From: Anabaena azotica FACHB-119
GTDB lineage: Bacteria > Cyanobacteriota > Cyanobacteriia > Cyanobacteriales > Nostocaceae
Reading direction: 5' to 3'
NCBI RefSeq assembly: GCF_014697625.1
Contig: NZ_JACJSG010000034.1
Coordinates: 25,109 to 89,108 of the forward strand
Length of the DNA stretch: 64,000 nt
Part shown: positions 36,964-47,309 of the stretch, in pieces
How positions within the stretch are numbered: position 1 is the stretch's first letter
How the letters are laid out: every line of letters begins with the position of its first letter
Notes under the pieces: generated by a model
What the model was told of the DNA's origin: nothing
What the model saw: only the letters and a program-made list of their open reading frames with translations
Database searches by the model: none
Translations under genes and position numbers: made by a program

Positions 36964-37297
36964 TCGTTTCTACGCCCCCTATCTGTAACAATTCTAGACT
37001 ACATCTGATAATGCAAACAGTGCTGGATTTTATTATGATTTTGAGCATGAGTCCAGCCAAATCGACTATATTTTGCTAACTTTTGCCTAATTCTTATTTC
37101 CTCTGAGACATCAATTTCCTTGATATTCCATAACTCATTCAGTATATCCGTATAATTTTGCCATTTTGTCAAGTAAATTTGCAAATTTTTATACTATAAA
37201 TTTATTGCTCAGTTTTTAACACATTTTCAATTAATCCACAATTAGTTATGATAAAAGTCAAAATAGATCAGTATTTATGTACTAAAAGGTAGAGCAG

Positions 37298-37657
37298 ATG
37301 AGCATTAATATAGTTACCCTAGTAGGTCGTGTAGGCACAGACCCAGATATAAAATATTTTGAGTCTGGTAGTGTCAAGTGTAGATTAACTTTAGCAGTGA
37401 AGCGCAGAAGCCGTAACAGCGACGAGCCAGACTGGTTTACCTTAGAACTGTGGGACAAAACAGCAGAGGTAGCAGGTAATTATGTCCGCAAAGGTAGTTT
37501 AATAGGAATTAAAGGCTCCTTAAAGTTTGACACATGGAGCGATCGCCAAACTGGAGCCAACAGATCCACACCGATAATTAGAGTAGATCAACTAGAACTG
37601 CTAGGTTCCAAGCAAGATAGAGACAGTGGCGGAGACTTTGCACCAGAGAATTTTTAA
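37298..37657 (+). CDS. ssb: Single-stranded DNA-binding protein (SSB type)
   Basis: A 119-residue OB-fold protein that binds single-stranded DNA. The N-terminus INIVTLVGRVGTDPDIKYFE and the block DWFTLELWDKTAEVAGNYVRKGSLIGIKG are typical. The tail ends in GGDFAPENF, not the classical DDDIPF tip, as expected for a short cyanobacterial SSB paralogue. A gene of this kind beside mreB is known from the Anabaena genome. A long STRR array follows the stop. Confidence 0.92.
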   Translation: MSINIVTLVGRVGTDPDIKYFESGSVKCRLTLAVKRRSRNSDEPDWFTLELWDKTAEVAGNYVRKGSLIGIKGSLKFDTWSDRQTGANRSTPIIRVDQLELLGSKQDRDSGGDFAPENF

Positions 37658-37658
37658 T

Positions 37659-37870
<212 letters not shown>

Positions 37871-37879
37871 AACTAATGA

Positions 37880-38626
37880 CTAATAACTAATTTGCAAAGT
37901 CACCGATGCTTCAACTTGCTGTTCACCACCAATGACAGGAGTAGTCCCAGCCTCTAGCGATTGCTTGGCAGCCTCTGCCCGATACAATATTGGTGGTGGA
38001 GGCGCAACTGCACCACCAACTTGAATAGCGACGATTTCTTTGGCTTGGAAACCGAGACTACTAAAAACAGCGTCGGCTTGTTGTCTTGCGTCTTGGGTAG
38101 CTTCTCTTAAAGCTTGTTGCCTAGCTGCGGCGATCGCTTCATCAGTTGCCACAAAACTGATACCATTAATTTGGGTTGCACCCGCCTTCACCGCTTCATC
38201 TAACAAAGTTCCCGCCCTATCAGTAGGAACACGGAAACTCACCGTATTACTAGCAGCATAGCCAGTAATTCTCTGCACATTATTGTTGTAACTATAAACC
38301 GGGTTAAGGCGGATACCCGCAGTCTGTAACTTCTCTACATTGCGACTTCTCAGTAAAGCCACCACAGCCGATGACCGACGTGCTGCTTCTTGCTGTACCT
38401 CCTGAGCAGTTTTACCCTGAATTTCCACCCCTAAATTGACTTCCGACAAAGTAGCGGGAACAGACTCCACCCCTCGACCACTAACAGTCAAAGTCCGGTA
38501 AAGTCTTTCTCTTTCTTGGGCTAACCCAGGCTGCATAAAAGTCACAAAAACCAACAATACTAAAGGTAAACCTTGGCAAAACTTCCCAAAACGCAACCGA
38601 GAACCAGCTAAAGCGGCTCCAACCAT
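37880..38626 (-). CDS. SIMPL-domain (DUF541) exported protein
   Basis: A 248-residue protein with an N-terminal signal peptide (hydrophobic LPLVLLVFVTFMQPGLAQ, cleavage after about residue 36). The mature part begins RLYRTLTVSGRGVESVPATL and contains the SIMPL pattern LNPVYSYNNNVQRITGYAASNTVSFRV, with AVKAGATQINGISF. Proteins of this family are periplasmic or outer-membrane-linked, and some protect against oxidative stress. The exact role here is unknown. Confidence 0.88.
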   Translation of the reverse strand: MVGAALAGSRLRFGKFCQGLPLVLLVFVTFMQPGLAQERERLYRTLTVSGRGVESVPATLSEVNLGVEIQGKTAQEVQQEAARRSSAVVALLRSRNVEKLQTAGIRLNPVYSYNNNVQRITGYAASNTVSFRVPTDRAGTLLDEAVKAGATQINGISFVATDEAIAAARQQALREATQDARQQADAVFSSLGFQAKEIVAIQVGGAVAPPPPILYRAEAAKQSLEAGTTPVIGGEQQVEASVTLQISY

Positions 38627-38649
38627 AAATCACACTCCTCAGAAATATA

Positions 38650-38895
38650 TATAGTAGGGGACAGGGGACAGGTGACAGGGCTGAAAGCCTTTGAAAATAA
38701 AGATTTTAAAATCGTATGATGTCCTAACCTATCAGACGACTGCTATAACTGCTGAGTGCTGAGTTATGAATGCTGAGTAAAATTTACCCAATCATAACTT
38801 TGCACTTTTATAGCAGGGGACAGGTGAGAAAGCTTTTCCCTGTAAGGATTGTATGATTCATCAATGTCCTAACCTATGTGTCGCTTGCTATATAT
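38650..38895. repeat. Two related repeats framed by TATAGCA/TGCTATA
   Basis: Each copy begins TATAG(C/T)AGGGGACAGG and ends near GTCCTAACCTAT and TGCTATA. The copies are at about 38650-38744 and 38808-38895. Their ends are short inverted repeats. Further on, GTAACCTGTAACCTG-type repeats run to about 39005. The gap up to the antiporter gene (39228) contains no gene. Confidence 0.6.
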
Positions 38896-39227
38896 AGCAG
38901 TCGAATCATAGATTAAGACATCAACCAATCAGAAGACTTTTACAGGAAGGGACTTTTAAAGCTGTAACCTGTAACCTGTAACCTGGAACCTGGAACCTGT
39001 AACCTACCTAGCTGATGCAATTATCGATACGATTCGTATGTTCCTACTTTGGCATTACCAAAACCAAAAGTTAAAACCGTTACATTTTTTGAAACTAGAA
39101 AAGCCTCAAACTCCTCCCTCTCTCCTCCTCTTCCTCCGCGCTCCTGGGCGTTGAAAATTCCCCTCCTCTTCCTCCCTAAAAGAGTAACAATGTAATAGAA
39201 CGATGTTCACGTAACAGCACGTAACAA

Positions 39228-40682
39228 ATGCAGTTTATTAACGCGATCGACTTCATGTTCCCCCTGCTGGCTAACACAACCGAAGCCGCAGACAGTTCGC
39301 TGGTGCTAGCCGCAGTCCTACTGAGTTTAGTAGTAGTGTACTTTGCCAGCAAATTGGGCGGTGAGTTATCTAACCGAGTAGGTTTACCGCCAGTCTTAGG
39401 CGAACTAGTAGGAGGTGTAGTAGTAGGTGTATCAGTATTGCACCTATTAGTATTTCCCGAAGGCGGTGCAGACGCTTCTAGTTCATTGATTATGACCTTC
39501 CTTCAACTTACTGCGGGTTTAACTCCAGAAGCCACACCAGCAGTATTTACAGCCCAGTCAGAGGTAATTTCTGTTTTAGCAGAACTAGGCGTAATTATCT
39601 TGCTGTTTGAAATCGGCTTAGAGTCAAATTTAAAAGACTTAATGGCAGTGGGTATCCAAGCGACAGTAGTGGCGGTAGTGGGAGTAACAGTACCATTTGC
39701 CGCAGGTACAATAGGTTTGATGACTTTGTTTGGTATCGATGCTGTACCCGCAATCTTTGCTGGTGCAGCTTTAACAGCAACTAGCATCGGCATTACTTCT
39801 AAAGTCCTGTCAGAATTGGGAAGACTCAACTCGAAAGAAGGACAAATAATTTTGGGTGCGGCGGTAATTGACGATGTACTAGGAATTATCGTTTTAGCCG
39901 TAGTCGCTAGCTTGGCGAAAGATGGTGTAGTAGATGTCAGCAAAGTTATCTATCTAATTATTAGTGCCAGTGGCTTTCTTTTGGGTGCGATTTTACTGGG
40001 TAACGTTTTTAATAAAACCTTTGTAGCGATCGCTGATATGCTCAAAACCAGAGGCGAACTAGTCATCCCTGCTTTCATCTTCGCCTTTTTGATGGCATAC
40101 TTGGCCGCCATCATTCAATTAGAAGCCATCTTAGGAGCATTTGCAGCAGGTTTAGTTCTGGAAGAAACAGACAAGCGCAAAGAACTACAACGGCAAGTCT
40201 GCCCCATTGCCGATATGCTAGTACCAATTTTCTTTGTTACCGTAGGCGCAAAAACTGATTTGGGCGTACTCAACCCAGCCATACCTACCAACAGAGAAGG
40301 TCTAATTATGGCAACTTTCCTGATTATCGTCGCCATCTTCGGTAAAGTGATCACAGGCTTCAGCGTCTTTGGTCAACCCCAAATTAACCGCCTAGCGATC
40401 GGTGTGGGTATGATACCTAGAGGTGAAGTTGGCTTAGTATTTGCTGGCGTGGGTGCTGCAAGTGGCGCTCTATCTAAACCACTAGGGGCAGCAATTATCA
40501 TGATGGTCATTTTGACAACCTTTTTAGCCCCTCCCTTATTAAGATTCGTCTTCCCCGACTCAGACGATGGCACAAACAACTCAGAACAATTGATTTTAGA
40601 TGCTTCTACAGACAAACCATTAGCATTAGAAACACAATCATCTGTTGTATCTACTAGTGGTGATAGTGGGAATGTAAGTTAA
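39228..40682 (+). CDS. Cation:proton antiporter (CPA2 family)
   Basis: A 484-residue membrane protein with 12-13 predicted helices. The sequence ELSNRVGLPPVLGELVGGVVVG near residue 45-65, the discontinuous helix motif AALTATSIGITSKVL, and the acidic pair VIDDVLGIIVLAV (Asp-Asp, ion-binding site) identify it as a NapA/KefB-like antiporter. GMIPRGEVGLVFAGVG is also typical. No C-terminal TrkA domain is present. It exchanges Na+ or K+ for H+, but the substrate is not determined by sequence. Confidence 0.92.
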   Translation: MQFINAIDFMFPLLANTTEAADSSLVLAAVLLSLVVVYFASKLGGELSNRVGLPPVLGELVGGVVVGVSVLHLLVFPEGGADASSSLIMTFLQLTAGLTPEATPAVFTAQSEVISVLAELGVIILLFEIGLESNLKDLMAVGIQATVVAVVGVTVPFAAGTIGLMTLFGIDAVPAIFAGAALTATSIGITSKVLSELGRLNSKEGQIILGAAVIDDVLGIIVLAVVASLAKDGVVDVSKVIYLIISASGFLLGAILLGNVFNKTFVAIADMLKTRGELVIPAFIFAFLMAYLAAIIQLEAILGAFAAGLVLEETDKRKELQRQVCPIADMLVPIFFVTVGAKTDLGVLNPAIPTNREGLIMATFLIIVAIFGKVITGFSVFGQPQINRLAIGVGMIPRGEVGLVFAGVGAASGALSKPLGAAIIMMVILTTFLAPPLLRFVFPDSDDGTNNSEQLILDASTDKPLALETQSSVVSTSGDSGNVS

Positions 40683-40807
40683 GGCAGTTGACAGGTGACA
40701 GTTGACAGGTGACAGGTGACAGGTGACACTTGTTATTCTCGCCTGCTCCCCTGCTCCTCTGCTCCCCTGCTCCTCTGCTCCCCTGCTCCTCTGCTCCCCT
40801 GCTCCCC
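40683..40807. repeat. GACAGGT heptamers followed by CTCCCCTGCT decamers
   Basis: ACAGGTG-type 7-mers (40683-40729) are followed by CTCCTCTGCT/CTCCCCTGCT 10-mers (about 40738-40807). The remainder of the gap to 41407 is unassigned; it has the leader of the first amidase at its right end. Confidence 0.9.
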
Positions 40808-41407
40808 ACCTCCCCACTCCACTTGCAAGGAAACTTCTCCCCTCTAATCTCCGTCCCCTGGAATTATTGATTTTATTTTTTATCTGATCACTATTAGTAT
40901 TCGGAATGTTTTTTCTTGCCTAACTCCAAACCAAACACTGTTGTAATTAGATTCCGCCGTCAAACAATGATAATATTTGTCTCTTAAAGAAAAACTCAAC
41001 CTCAAAATTTATGGCAGTAGACACGTAGATTAGAAAATAGATGGATTATAAAATCCTTATACCAAGAAGCCTGTCCCCTGTCCCCTGTCCCCTGCTATGA
41101 AATCCATAATGATATCAATTCTCATTCTTTGGTAAGCTCAACAATTGCTAACTAGCATTTTTCAATAAATGTAGTTTCTGCATATTGTAGTGTGGCATTT
41201 CATGCTTCACGACAAAAATCATGTGTTTTGATAGTGGGGCAGTAATTAAGGGCATACTGAAATTCTAAGCGATTATATTGTGTTTTTATACATATTTTCA
41301 GGCAAAAGAGGGTATCAAGGCTCAAAATCAGGTGGTCAAGAGGTGACGACTTGCCAATATGTTGAGGTATTGACGGCTCTCATGAATGCGAATCAGGAGA
41401 AAGGATT

Positions 41408-43303
41408 GTGAAATTACACTGGTTACTATCTGGTACTGTTGGCACTGTTTTATTACTGTCCTCGCCGGCTTTGGCTGCGAGGTTAAATTCTTGGCGCTTT
41501 GATGTCAATCAAAACCGCTTGGAAATTAATACTACAGGTGCTGTCCAACCCAGAGCGCAACTGATTTTTAACCCCACACGTCTAGTAATTGATTTGCCAA
41601 ACGTCACATTTGGGCGATCGCAGTTAACACAACCAGTAGGTGGTAGTGGTAGAGTCCGTTCTGTGCGGATCGGGCAATTTGACCCGCAAACTACCCGCAT
41701 AGTAGTCGAACTCGCTCCTGGTTACACACTCGACCCCCAGCAAATCAAATTTGTCGGTATTACTCCTAGCCGTTGGACAGTACAGTTACCCAATCCCATT
41801 GCCGAGCGCGTAGAGTCGTCCTCAGACAATAGTTATAATGTAGTGACGATTGACTCAGATAGTAGACCAAATCTCCCCAACAATCCTAGACCAGAGTTAC
41901 CCAACAATAGCAGACCAGAATTTTCCAACAATACAATTAGCGCCGCCACCGCAGCAACTCAAATTGAAAACCTGCAAGTAACAGGCGATGGTTTTTTTGT
42001 GCGGACAAGCGGCGCAAATGCTAAAGTTAGAAGAATAATTCGCAGCTTTGACAGCACTTCTATTTTCGTCGATATAGACGATACAACTTTATCGCCTCGT
42101 GTTCAGCGAAATATTTCCGTCGGTAAATACGGTGTTAACCGGGTTGAATTTACTCAAAAACAAGGTAGAACACCTGGTGTCACCATGATCTTGCGGGTAG
42201 ATAAAAATAGCCCAAATTGGCAAGTATCAAGTAGCAGTTCTGGCGGTTTAGTAGTTCTCCCCAATCGTCTAGTCAGATCACCTAATAACGAATATGGGGA
42301 GGGCAACAGCTCCACTGTACCCGATAGAGTCCCTACAACCGACTCCATCGCCACAATTCAATCAATTGACTTGGCTAGTAATGGTACACAACTACTCATT
42401 AGAGCCGACCAAACAGTATCTGCAAGCAGTGGTTGGGATAGAAGTTCAGGTTTATTCCGCATCACTATTCCTAACGCCAGGTTATCTCCCCAAGTCACAG
42501 GGCCACGTTTAAATGCCAATAGCCCCATTCTCAGGGTACGCCTACAAAGGCAAGACTCCAACACTGTAGTTGTTTTAGTTCAGCCAGCTGCTGGAGTCCA
42601 AATTGGGGAACTTAACCAAGTCGGCAACCAACTTTTAGCCCTACAATTACAAGGTTCCCGTCGGCTAGGAATCACACCTCCCTTACCACCCATCCAAGGA
42701 CAACTACCAGATCCCAACAATCCCCGTCCTTCTATACCCCAACCTGGAACTAGACCAATTCCTAGAGGAAGGGTAGTTGTATTGATTGACCCCGGACATG
42801 GTGGTAAAGACCCAGGAGCGATTGGTATAGGTGGAGTCCGAGAAAAAGATATCATCTTACCTATTAGCCAAAGAATTGCCGAAGTCCTTCAGCAAAATGG
42901 TGTGCAAGTGGTAATGACCCGAAATTCCGACTACTTCGTCACTCTCCCTGGACGAGTGCAAATGGCGGAACGGGTTGGTGCTGATGTATTTGTGAGTATC
43001 CACGCCAATTCCGCAGGTGCAGGTCGTCCCGATGTCAGTGGTTTAGAAACTTATTATTATGACAATGGTTTGAGTTTAGCCCGTGTAGTTCATAACAGCA
43101 TTCTCCAAAGTGTGAATGTCCGAGACAGAGGAGTGCGGCGAGCAAGATTTTATGTGCTAAGAAAAAGTTCTATGCCCTCTATTCTGGTAGAAACAGGATA
43201 TTTGACTGGTCGAGATGACATTTCTAAACTACGAAATGCAGCTTACCAAAGACAAATGGCAGATGCGATCGCTCGTGGTATTCTCCAGTATCTGAGAAGG
43301 TAA
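41408..43303 (+). CDS. amiC1: N-acetylmuramoyl-L-alanine amidase AmiC1
   Basis: AmiC amidases cut peptidoglycan and, in Anabaena, drill the septal nanopores that let cells in the filament communicate. The 631-residue protein has a signal peptide (LLSGTVGTVLLLSSPALA), AMIN domains in the N-terminal two-thirds, and an Amidase_3 domain from about 450. Zinc ligands are the His in DPGHGGKDPG, Glu in GVREKDI, and His in SIHANSAG; the catalytic Glu is in VETGYLTG. The GTG start has AGGAG 8 bases upstream. The paralogue amiC2 follows with almost the same leader. Confidence 0.94.
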   Translation: MKLHWLLSGTVGTVLLLSSPALAARLNSWRFDVNQNRLEINTTGAVQPRAQLIFNPTRLVIDLPNVTFGRSQLTQPVGGSGRVRSVRIGQFDPQTTRIVVELAPGYTLDPQQIKFVGITPSRWTVQLPNPIAERVESSSDNSYNVVTIDSDSRPNLPNNPRPELPNNSRPEFSNNTISAATAATQIENLQVTGDGFFVRTSGANAKVRRIIRSFDSTSIFVDIDDTTLSPRVQRNISVGKYGVNRVEFTQKQGRTPGVTMILRVDKNSPNWQVSSSSSGGLVVLPNRLVRSPNNEYGEGNSSTVPDRVPTTDSIATIQSIDLASNGTQLLIRADQTVSASSGWDRSSGLFRITIPNARLSPQVTGPRLNANSPILRVRLQRQDSNTVVVLVQPAAGVQIGELNQVGNQLLALQLQGSRRLGITPPLPPIQGQLPDPNNPRPSIPQPGTRPIPRGRVVVLIDPGHGGKDPGAIGIGGVREKDIILPISQRIAEVLQQNGVQVVMTRNSDYFVTLPGRVQMAERVGADVFVSIHANSAGAGRPDVSGLETYYYDNGLSLARVVHNSILQSVNVRDRGVRRARFYVLRKSSMPSILVETGYLTGRDDISKLRNAAYQRQMADAIARGILQYLRR

Positions 43304-43309
43304 AAAAGG

Positions 43310-43537
43310 AGATGAGGGAGATGGGGGAGATGAGGGAGTAGGGGGAGTAGGGGGAGTAGCTGACAGGTGTAGGTTTTTTATTGGTGTTCCAAAAACCTTG
43401 GTTTGGGGTGTAAGGGTGTAAGGGTGTAGGGGTGTAGGGGTGAATAAAACAATGATTTTCTCGTTAGTTTTAGAGTCCTTACTCACTGCTAGATTAAAAA
43501 CCTAAACTTGTGAGAGGGGGAGTAGGGGGAGTCTCTT
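43310..43537. repeat. GGGGGAGTAG-type and GGTGTAAGG-type tandem repeats
   Basis: GGAGATGAGG and GGGGGAGTAG units and then GGTGTAAGGGTGTAGG units run after the first amidase. They are STRR-like and non-coding. Confidence 0.8.
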
Positions 43538-43684
43538 AAGGGCAGGTTTTTCATAAAGTAATCAGTGAGGACTATAAGATTCAGTAAATTATCAGACTTT
43601 CATCTACCCCTACACCCCTACACCCTTATACCCCTACACCCTAAAATCAGTGTTTTTGGGTCGAAGTGTAAAAAACCTGCCCTT
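43538..43684. mobile_element. MITE-like element with AAGGGCAGGTTTTT ends
   Basis: AAGGGCAGGTTTTT at 43538-43551 and AAAAACCTGCCCTT at 43671-43684 are perfect 14-bp inverted ends. The 147-bp body contains ACACCCCTACACCC runs and no ORF. The left end of a further copy, CAAGGGCAGGTTTTTTGAA, lies at 63893-63911. Copies of TGACCCATGACCAATG follow at 43725-43795. Confidence 0.8.
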
Positions 43685-44050
43685 GAAAGGTAGGGGGAGT
43701 AGCGGAAGCAAGTAATAGCAAATGACCAATGACTAATGACTAATGACAACTGACCCATGACCAATGACCAATGACCCATGACCCATGACTAATGTTTTTA
43801 TTCCTGTTATTCTCCAAGAGTTTGTGTGAATACTAACCACATCCTTATACTCTGAACCTAAATTTCATGCCTTCATGGGTATGGAAAAATCTTAAGGCTG
43901 TGTTATTATGTTTCGCCATTAGTTGTATTTTTATACCAGCAAAAAAATTTTATTAGAGCAAAGCTGAAGTTTGAGCGGTGATGGTGTGAGGATTGACCGA
44001 GATTTTAGAGCATTAACAGCTCTCATGAACGGACATCAGGAGAAAAAATT

Positions 44051-45931
44051 GTGAAATTACACTGGTTACTATCCGGTACGGTTGGAACCATCCTATTACT
44101 ATCGTCGCCAACTTTAGCAGCAAGGCTAGACTCTTGGCGATTTGACGCTAATCAAAATCGCTTAGAGATTAACACTGCGGGCGCTGTACAACCAAAGGCG
44201 CAACTGATTTTCAACCCTACACGTTTGGTCATTGATTTGCCAGACACCTCATTTGGCAAACCCCAGTCTACAAGACCAATTGGTGGAGCAATTCGGGCTG
44301 TACGTGTAGGGCAGTTTGATCCACAAACGACGCGCATTGTCGTTGAACTTAGCCCTGGTTACACTCTTGACCCCCAACAAATAAAATTTGTCGGCATTAG
44401 TCCCAGTCGTTGGACTGTACAGCTACCCATCCCCACCGCAGAGGGAATCTCATCACCTACAGAAATTGCCCAGCAACCAGTACCTACAGTACCATCGCTA
44501 ACAAATAATAGACCCTCTCCCTTATCGCCTAGAGATATTTACTCAGTCACCCCAACTACCCCAGAACGGCCTGTTAATAATATTGCCTCTGTGACTCAAA
44601 TTGAAAGTTTAAGAGTTACAGGTGATGGGTTTTTCGTCCGTACTCGTGGCGGTAGTCCTCAGATTCAGGTTAATCGTACAGATGATCGGCGAGTCATCGA
44701 TATCAATGTTGCGGGCGCATCTTTATCACCCAGTATCCTGCAAAATTTACCAGTTAATCGCTTCGGTGTAAACAGTATTCAACTGACACAACCATCACCG
44801 CAAACAGTACGCATTTCCATGCAGGTGGATAGAGACAGTCCCGACTGGCGGGTAATTCCCAGCAGCATAGGTGGACTAATAATTCTACCCGGTAGAAGCG
44901 TTACCAACTTACCGCAAAATAATAGTCCCGACACTACCATCTCAGCCAATACCAACTCACCAGCCACCATTCAGGCTGTACAATTGGCAGAAAATGGTAC
45001 ACAACTTTTAATTCGTTCTAACCAACCTGTATCGGCTAGAGGTGGTTGGGATAGAGCCTCTGGACTATACCGCATAATTATTAATAACGCTAACTTATCT
45101 CCTAGAGTTACAGGCCCAGTTTTTAATGCCAATAGCCCCATCCTGCGTGTGCGCTTGCAACCCCAAGCAGATAATACAGTAGTTGTTCTAGTACAACCAG
45201 CAAGCGGAGTACAAATAGGCGAACTTAATCAAGTTAGTAACCAGCTTTTAGCTTTAGAATTACAACGCTTTAGGCAATTGACACCCCCAGTAGGTTTACC
45301 GTCACTTTCTCCACCCAATCGTAGTCAATTACCAGACACCAATATAGATAATCCCATAAATGTCCCTCAACCAATCTCCCGTCCGGTTAACAGGGGTAGA
45401 CTTTTAGTAGTTATTGACCCTGGACATGGTGGTAAAGACTCTGGTGCGCCTGGTTTAGGTGGGTTACTCGAAAAAGATGTAGTTTTACCTATTGGTCAGA
45501 GAATAGCTGCGATTTTAGAGCAGAATGGTGTGCAAACAGTCCTCACAAGGGATGCCGACTTTTTTGTAGAGTTACAAGGGCGAGTAGACATTGCTCAACG
45601 GACGAATGCGACTTTATTTGTCAGCGTTCATGCCAATTCTGTGGATGGTCGTCCTGATGTTAATGGTTTGGAAGTATATTATTACGATAGTGGTTATGCT
45701 TTAGCAGAAACAGTACGTAAAACTATTCTCCAAAACATTGGCACAATCAAAGACAGAGGCACACGCAAAGCTCGGTTCTATGTCCTGAGAAAGAATTCTA
45801 TGCCGTCAATTTTAGTCGAAACCGGTTACATGACTGGTAATGAAGATAATCCCAGACTAGGCTCACCAGAATACCAAAGCCGCATGGCAGATGCGATCGC
45901 TCGTGGTATCCTGCAATATCTCAAGAGATAA
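44051..45931 (+). CDS. amiC2: N-acetylmuramoyl-L-alanine amidase AmiC2
   Basis: The second of two tandem AmiC paralogues, 626 residues, with the same layout as AmiC1: signal peptide (LLSGTVGTILLLSSPTLA), AMIN domain region, Pro-rich linker, and C-terminal Amidase_3 with DPGHGGKDSGAPG, LLEKDVVLPI, SVHANSVDG and VETGYMTG. AmiC2 homologues in Nostoc are needed for normal septa and intercellular exchange. The GTG start and the upstream CATCAGGAGA match those of amiC1, which shows that leader and gene were duplicated together. Confidence 0.94.
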   Translation: MKLHWLLSGTVGTILLLSSPTLAARLDSWRFDANQNRLEINTAGAVQPKAQLIFNPTRLVIDLPDTSFGKPQSTRPIGGAIRAVRVGQFDPQTTRIVVELSPGYTLDPQQIKFVGISPSRWTVQLPIPTAEGISSPTEIAQQPVPTVPSLTNNRPSPLSPRDIYSVTPTTPERPVNNIASVTQIESLRVTGDGFFVRTRGGSPQIQVNRTDDRRVIDINVAGASLSPSILQNLPVNRFGVNSIQLTQPSPQTVRISMQVDRDSPDWRVIPSSIGGLIILPGRSVTNLPQNNSPDTTISANTNSPATIQAVQLAENGTQLLIRSNQPVSARGGWDRASGLYRIIINNANLSPRVTGPVFNANSPILRVRLQPQADNTVVVLVQPASGVQIGELNQVSNQLLALELQRFRQLTPPVGLPSLSPPNRSQLPDTNIDNPINVPQPISRPVNRGRLLVVIDPGHGGKDSGAPGLGGLLEKDVVLPIGQRIAAILEQNGVQTVLTRDADFFVELQGRVDIAQRTNATLFVSVHANSVDGRPDVNGLEVYYYDSGYALAETVRKTILQNIGTIKDRGTRKARFYVLRKNSMPSILVETGYMTGNEDNPRLGSPEYQSRMADAIARGILQYLKR

Positions 45932-45936
45932 GAATA

Positions 45937-45973
45937 GGTGACAGGTGACAGGTGACAGGTGACAGGTGACAGG
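45937..45973. repeat. GGTGACA heptamer array
   Basis: Five copies of AGGTGAC directly follow amiC2. The same 7-mer occurs at 40690-40729 and near 63830. Confidence 0.9.
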
Positions 45974-46126
45974 AAAACTAGTTCACTCACAACAGGTAAT
46001 GCTTTTAACTTTATTTTTGTGTCTATTTCTACCAAATTAAAATTTGAGAATATTGCACTCGAAGCATAGCTGAGGACATAAATCAATCATAAAATTTTTA
46101 TACCAAAGATGCTTCCCAGCCTCTTC

Positions 46127-46230
46127 CCTGTCACGCCAGTTCGCTCAACGGAGGGAACCTCCGCACGCGACTGGCTCCCCTGTCACGCCAGTTCGCTCAA
46201 CGGAGGGAACCTCCGCACGCGACTGGCTCC
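46127..46230. repeat. Two tandem copies of a 52-bp hairpin repeat
   Basis: The 52-bp unit, starting CCTGTCACGCCAGTTCGCTC and ending GCACGCGACTGGCTCC, is present twice in perfect tandem (46127-46178 and 46179-46230). Each unit folds as a hairpin through CGGAGG-GAA-CCTCCG with flanking GCCAGT/ACTGGC. One inverted copy is inside the UvrD-like gene at 25626-25665. Confidence 0.95.
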
Positions 46231-46339
46231 CCTGTCCCCTAATTAGACTGCGTGTAGATGCAGAATTTAGTAGTCAATTGGTAAATTGTCTGTTAAATTC
46301 TGTATTTTAATATTCAAAAATCTCTCACAATATTTGCCT

Positions 46340-47206
46340 GTGTATTCATCTTCCAGCTTTGAAGGTAATTTTTACGGTTTCTCGCCACAAGAACCTCAAC
46401 GCGCCCCCATTGGCGTGTTCGATAGTGGTGTGGGTGGGCTAACGGTTTTACGTCAAATTTATCGCCAACTACCTAATGAATCTGTAATATATTTCGGTGA
46501 TACAGCTAGACTGCCTTACGGTATTCGTTCACAAGCAGAAATTCTCCAGTATGTGCGCGAAATTATGGACTGGATGCAGCAACAACAAGTCAAAATGGTA
46601 GTTATGGCTTGTAACACTAGTTCTGCTCTAGTGTTGGATATAGTCCGTGAGGAATACGACATCCCCATTCTTGGTGTCATCCTCCCTGGGGCTAGAGCCG
46701 CAGTGCAGCAAGGTAAGCGTATTGGAGTTATTTCCACACCAGCTACAGCCAAGAGTAACGCCTACCGCCAAGCAATTTGGGAAATAGACCCTAATGTGGA
46801 AGTTTGGCAAGTTGGTTGTCCTGAGTTTGTTCCTCTGATTGAACAAAACCGCATTCATGACCCCTATACTACGGAAGTAGCCAAGGCTTATTTAGAACCG
46901 CTACTCCAGCAAGATATAGACACCTTAGTTTACGGTTGCACCCATTATCCCTTTCTTGCGCCGGTGTTGCGATCGCTCCTTCCCCCCCAAGTCAAAATCA
47001 TTGACCCTGCTGTTTACGTCGTCACAGCTTGTACTCAAGAATTAGATTTACTTGGCTTAAGCAATACTCATCCACCACTACCAACACGCTTTGCTGTTAG
47101 CGGCTGTCCTCAACAGTTCGCCCAGTCAGGAGTACAGTGGTTAGGTTATACTCCATTGGTTGAAGCCGTAGATTTCGCCACCGTACCCATTTCCCAACTT
47201 CAATAG
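46340..47206 (+). CDS. murI: Glutamate racemase
   Basis: MurI makes D-glutamate for peptidoglycan. The core has IGVFDSGVGGLTVLRQI, the first catalytic Cys in VVMACNTSSAL, and the second in LVYGCTHYPFLAPVL. The ORF could extend to a TTG at 46286, but the GTG at 46340 (VYSSSSFEGNFYGF) is the likely start, since about 25 residues before the domain is normal. It lies next to the amiC pair, forming a cell-wall gene neighbourhood. Confidence 0.95.
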   Translation: MYSSSSFEGNFYGFSPQEPQRAPIGVFDSGVGGLTVLRQIYRQLPNESVIYFGDTARLPYGIRSQAEILQYVREIMDWMQQQQVKMVVMACNTSSALVLDIVREEYDIPILGVILPGARAAVQQGKRIGVISTPATAKSNAYRQAIWEIDPNVEVWQVGCPEFVPLIEQNRIHDPYTTEVAKAYLEPLLQQDIDTLVYGCTHYPFLAPVLRSLLPPQVKIIDPAVYVVTACTQELDLLGLSNTHPPLPTRFAVSGCPQQFAQSGVQWLGYTPLVEAVDFATVPISQLQ

Positions 47207-47309
47207 GATTTTGCATAATTCGTAATTCTCACCCTACAACTAAAAGCTCTTCTTACTTGTTAACTATCAAATTCTGCTAGCTCGTCTGTAGGGTATTACG
47301 AATTTATCA

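Noticed and set aside
36999..37184. 61-residue ORF upstream of mreB on the minus strand
   Set aside because: AT-rich with no motif and no ribosome binding site, and it lies in the mreB-ssb promoter region.
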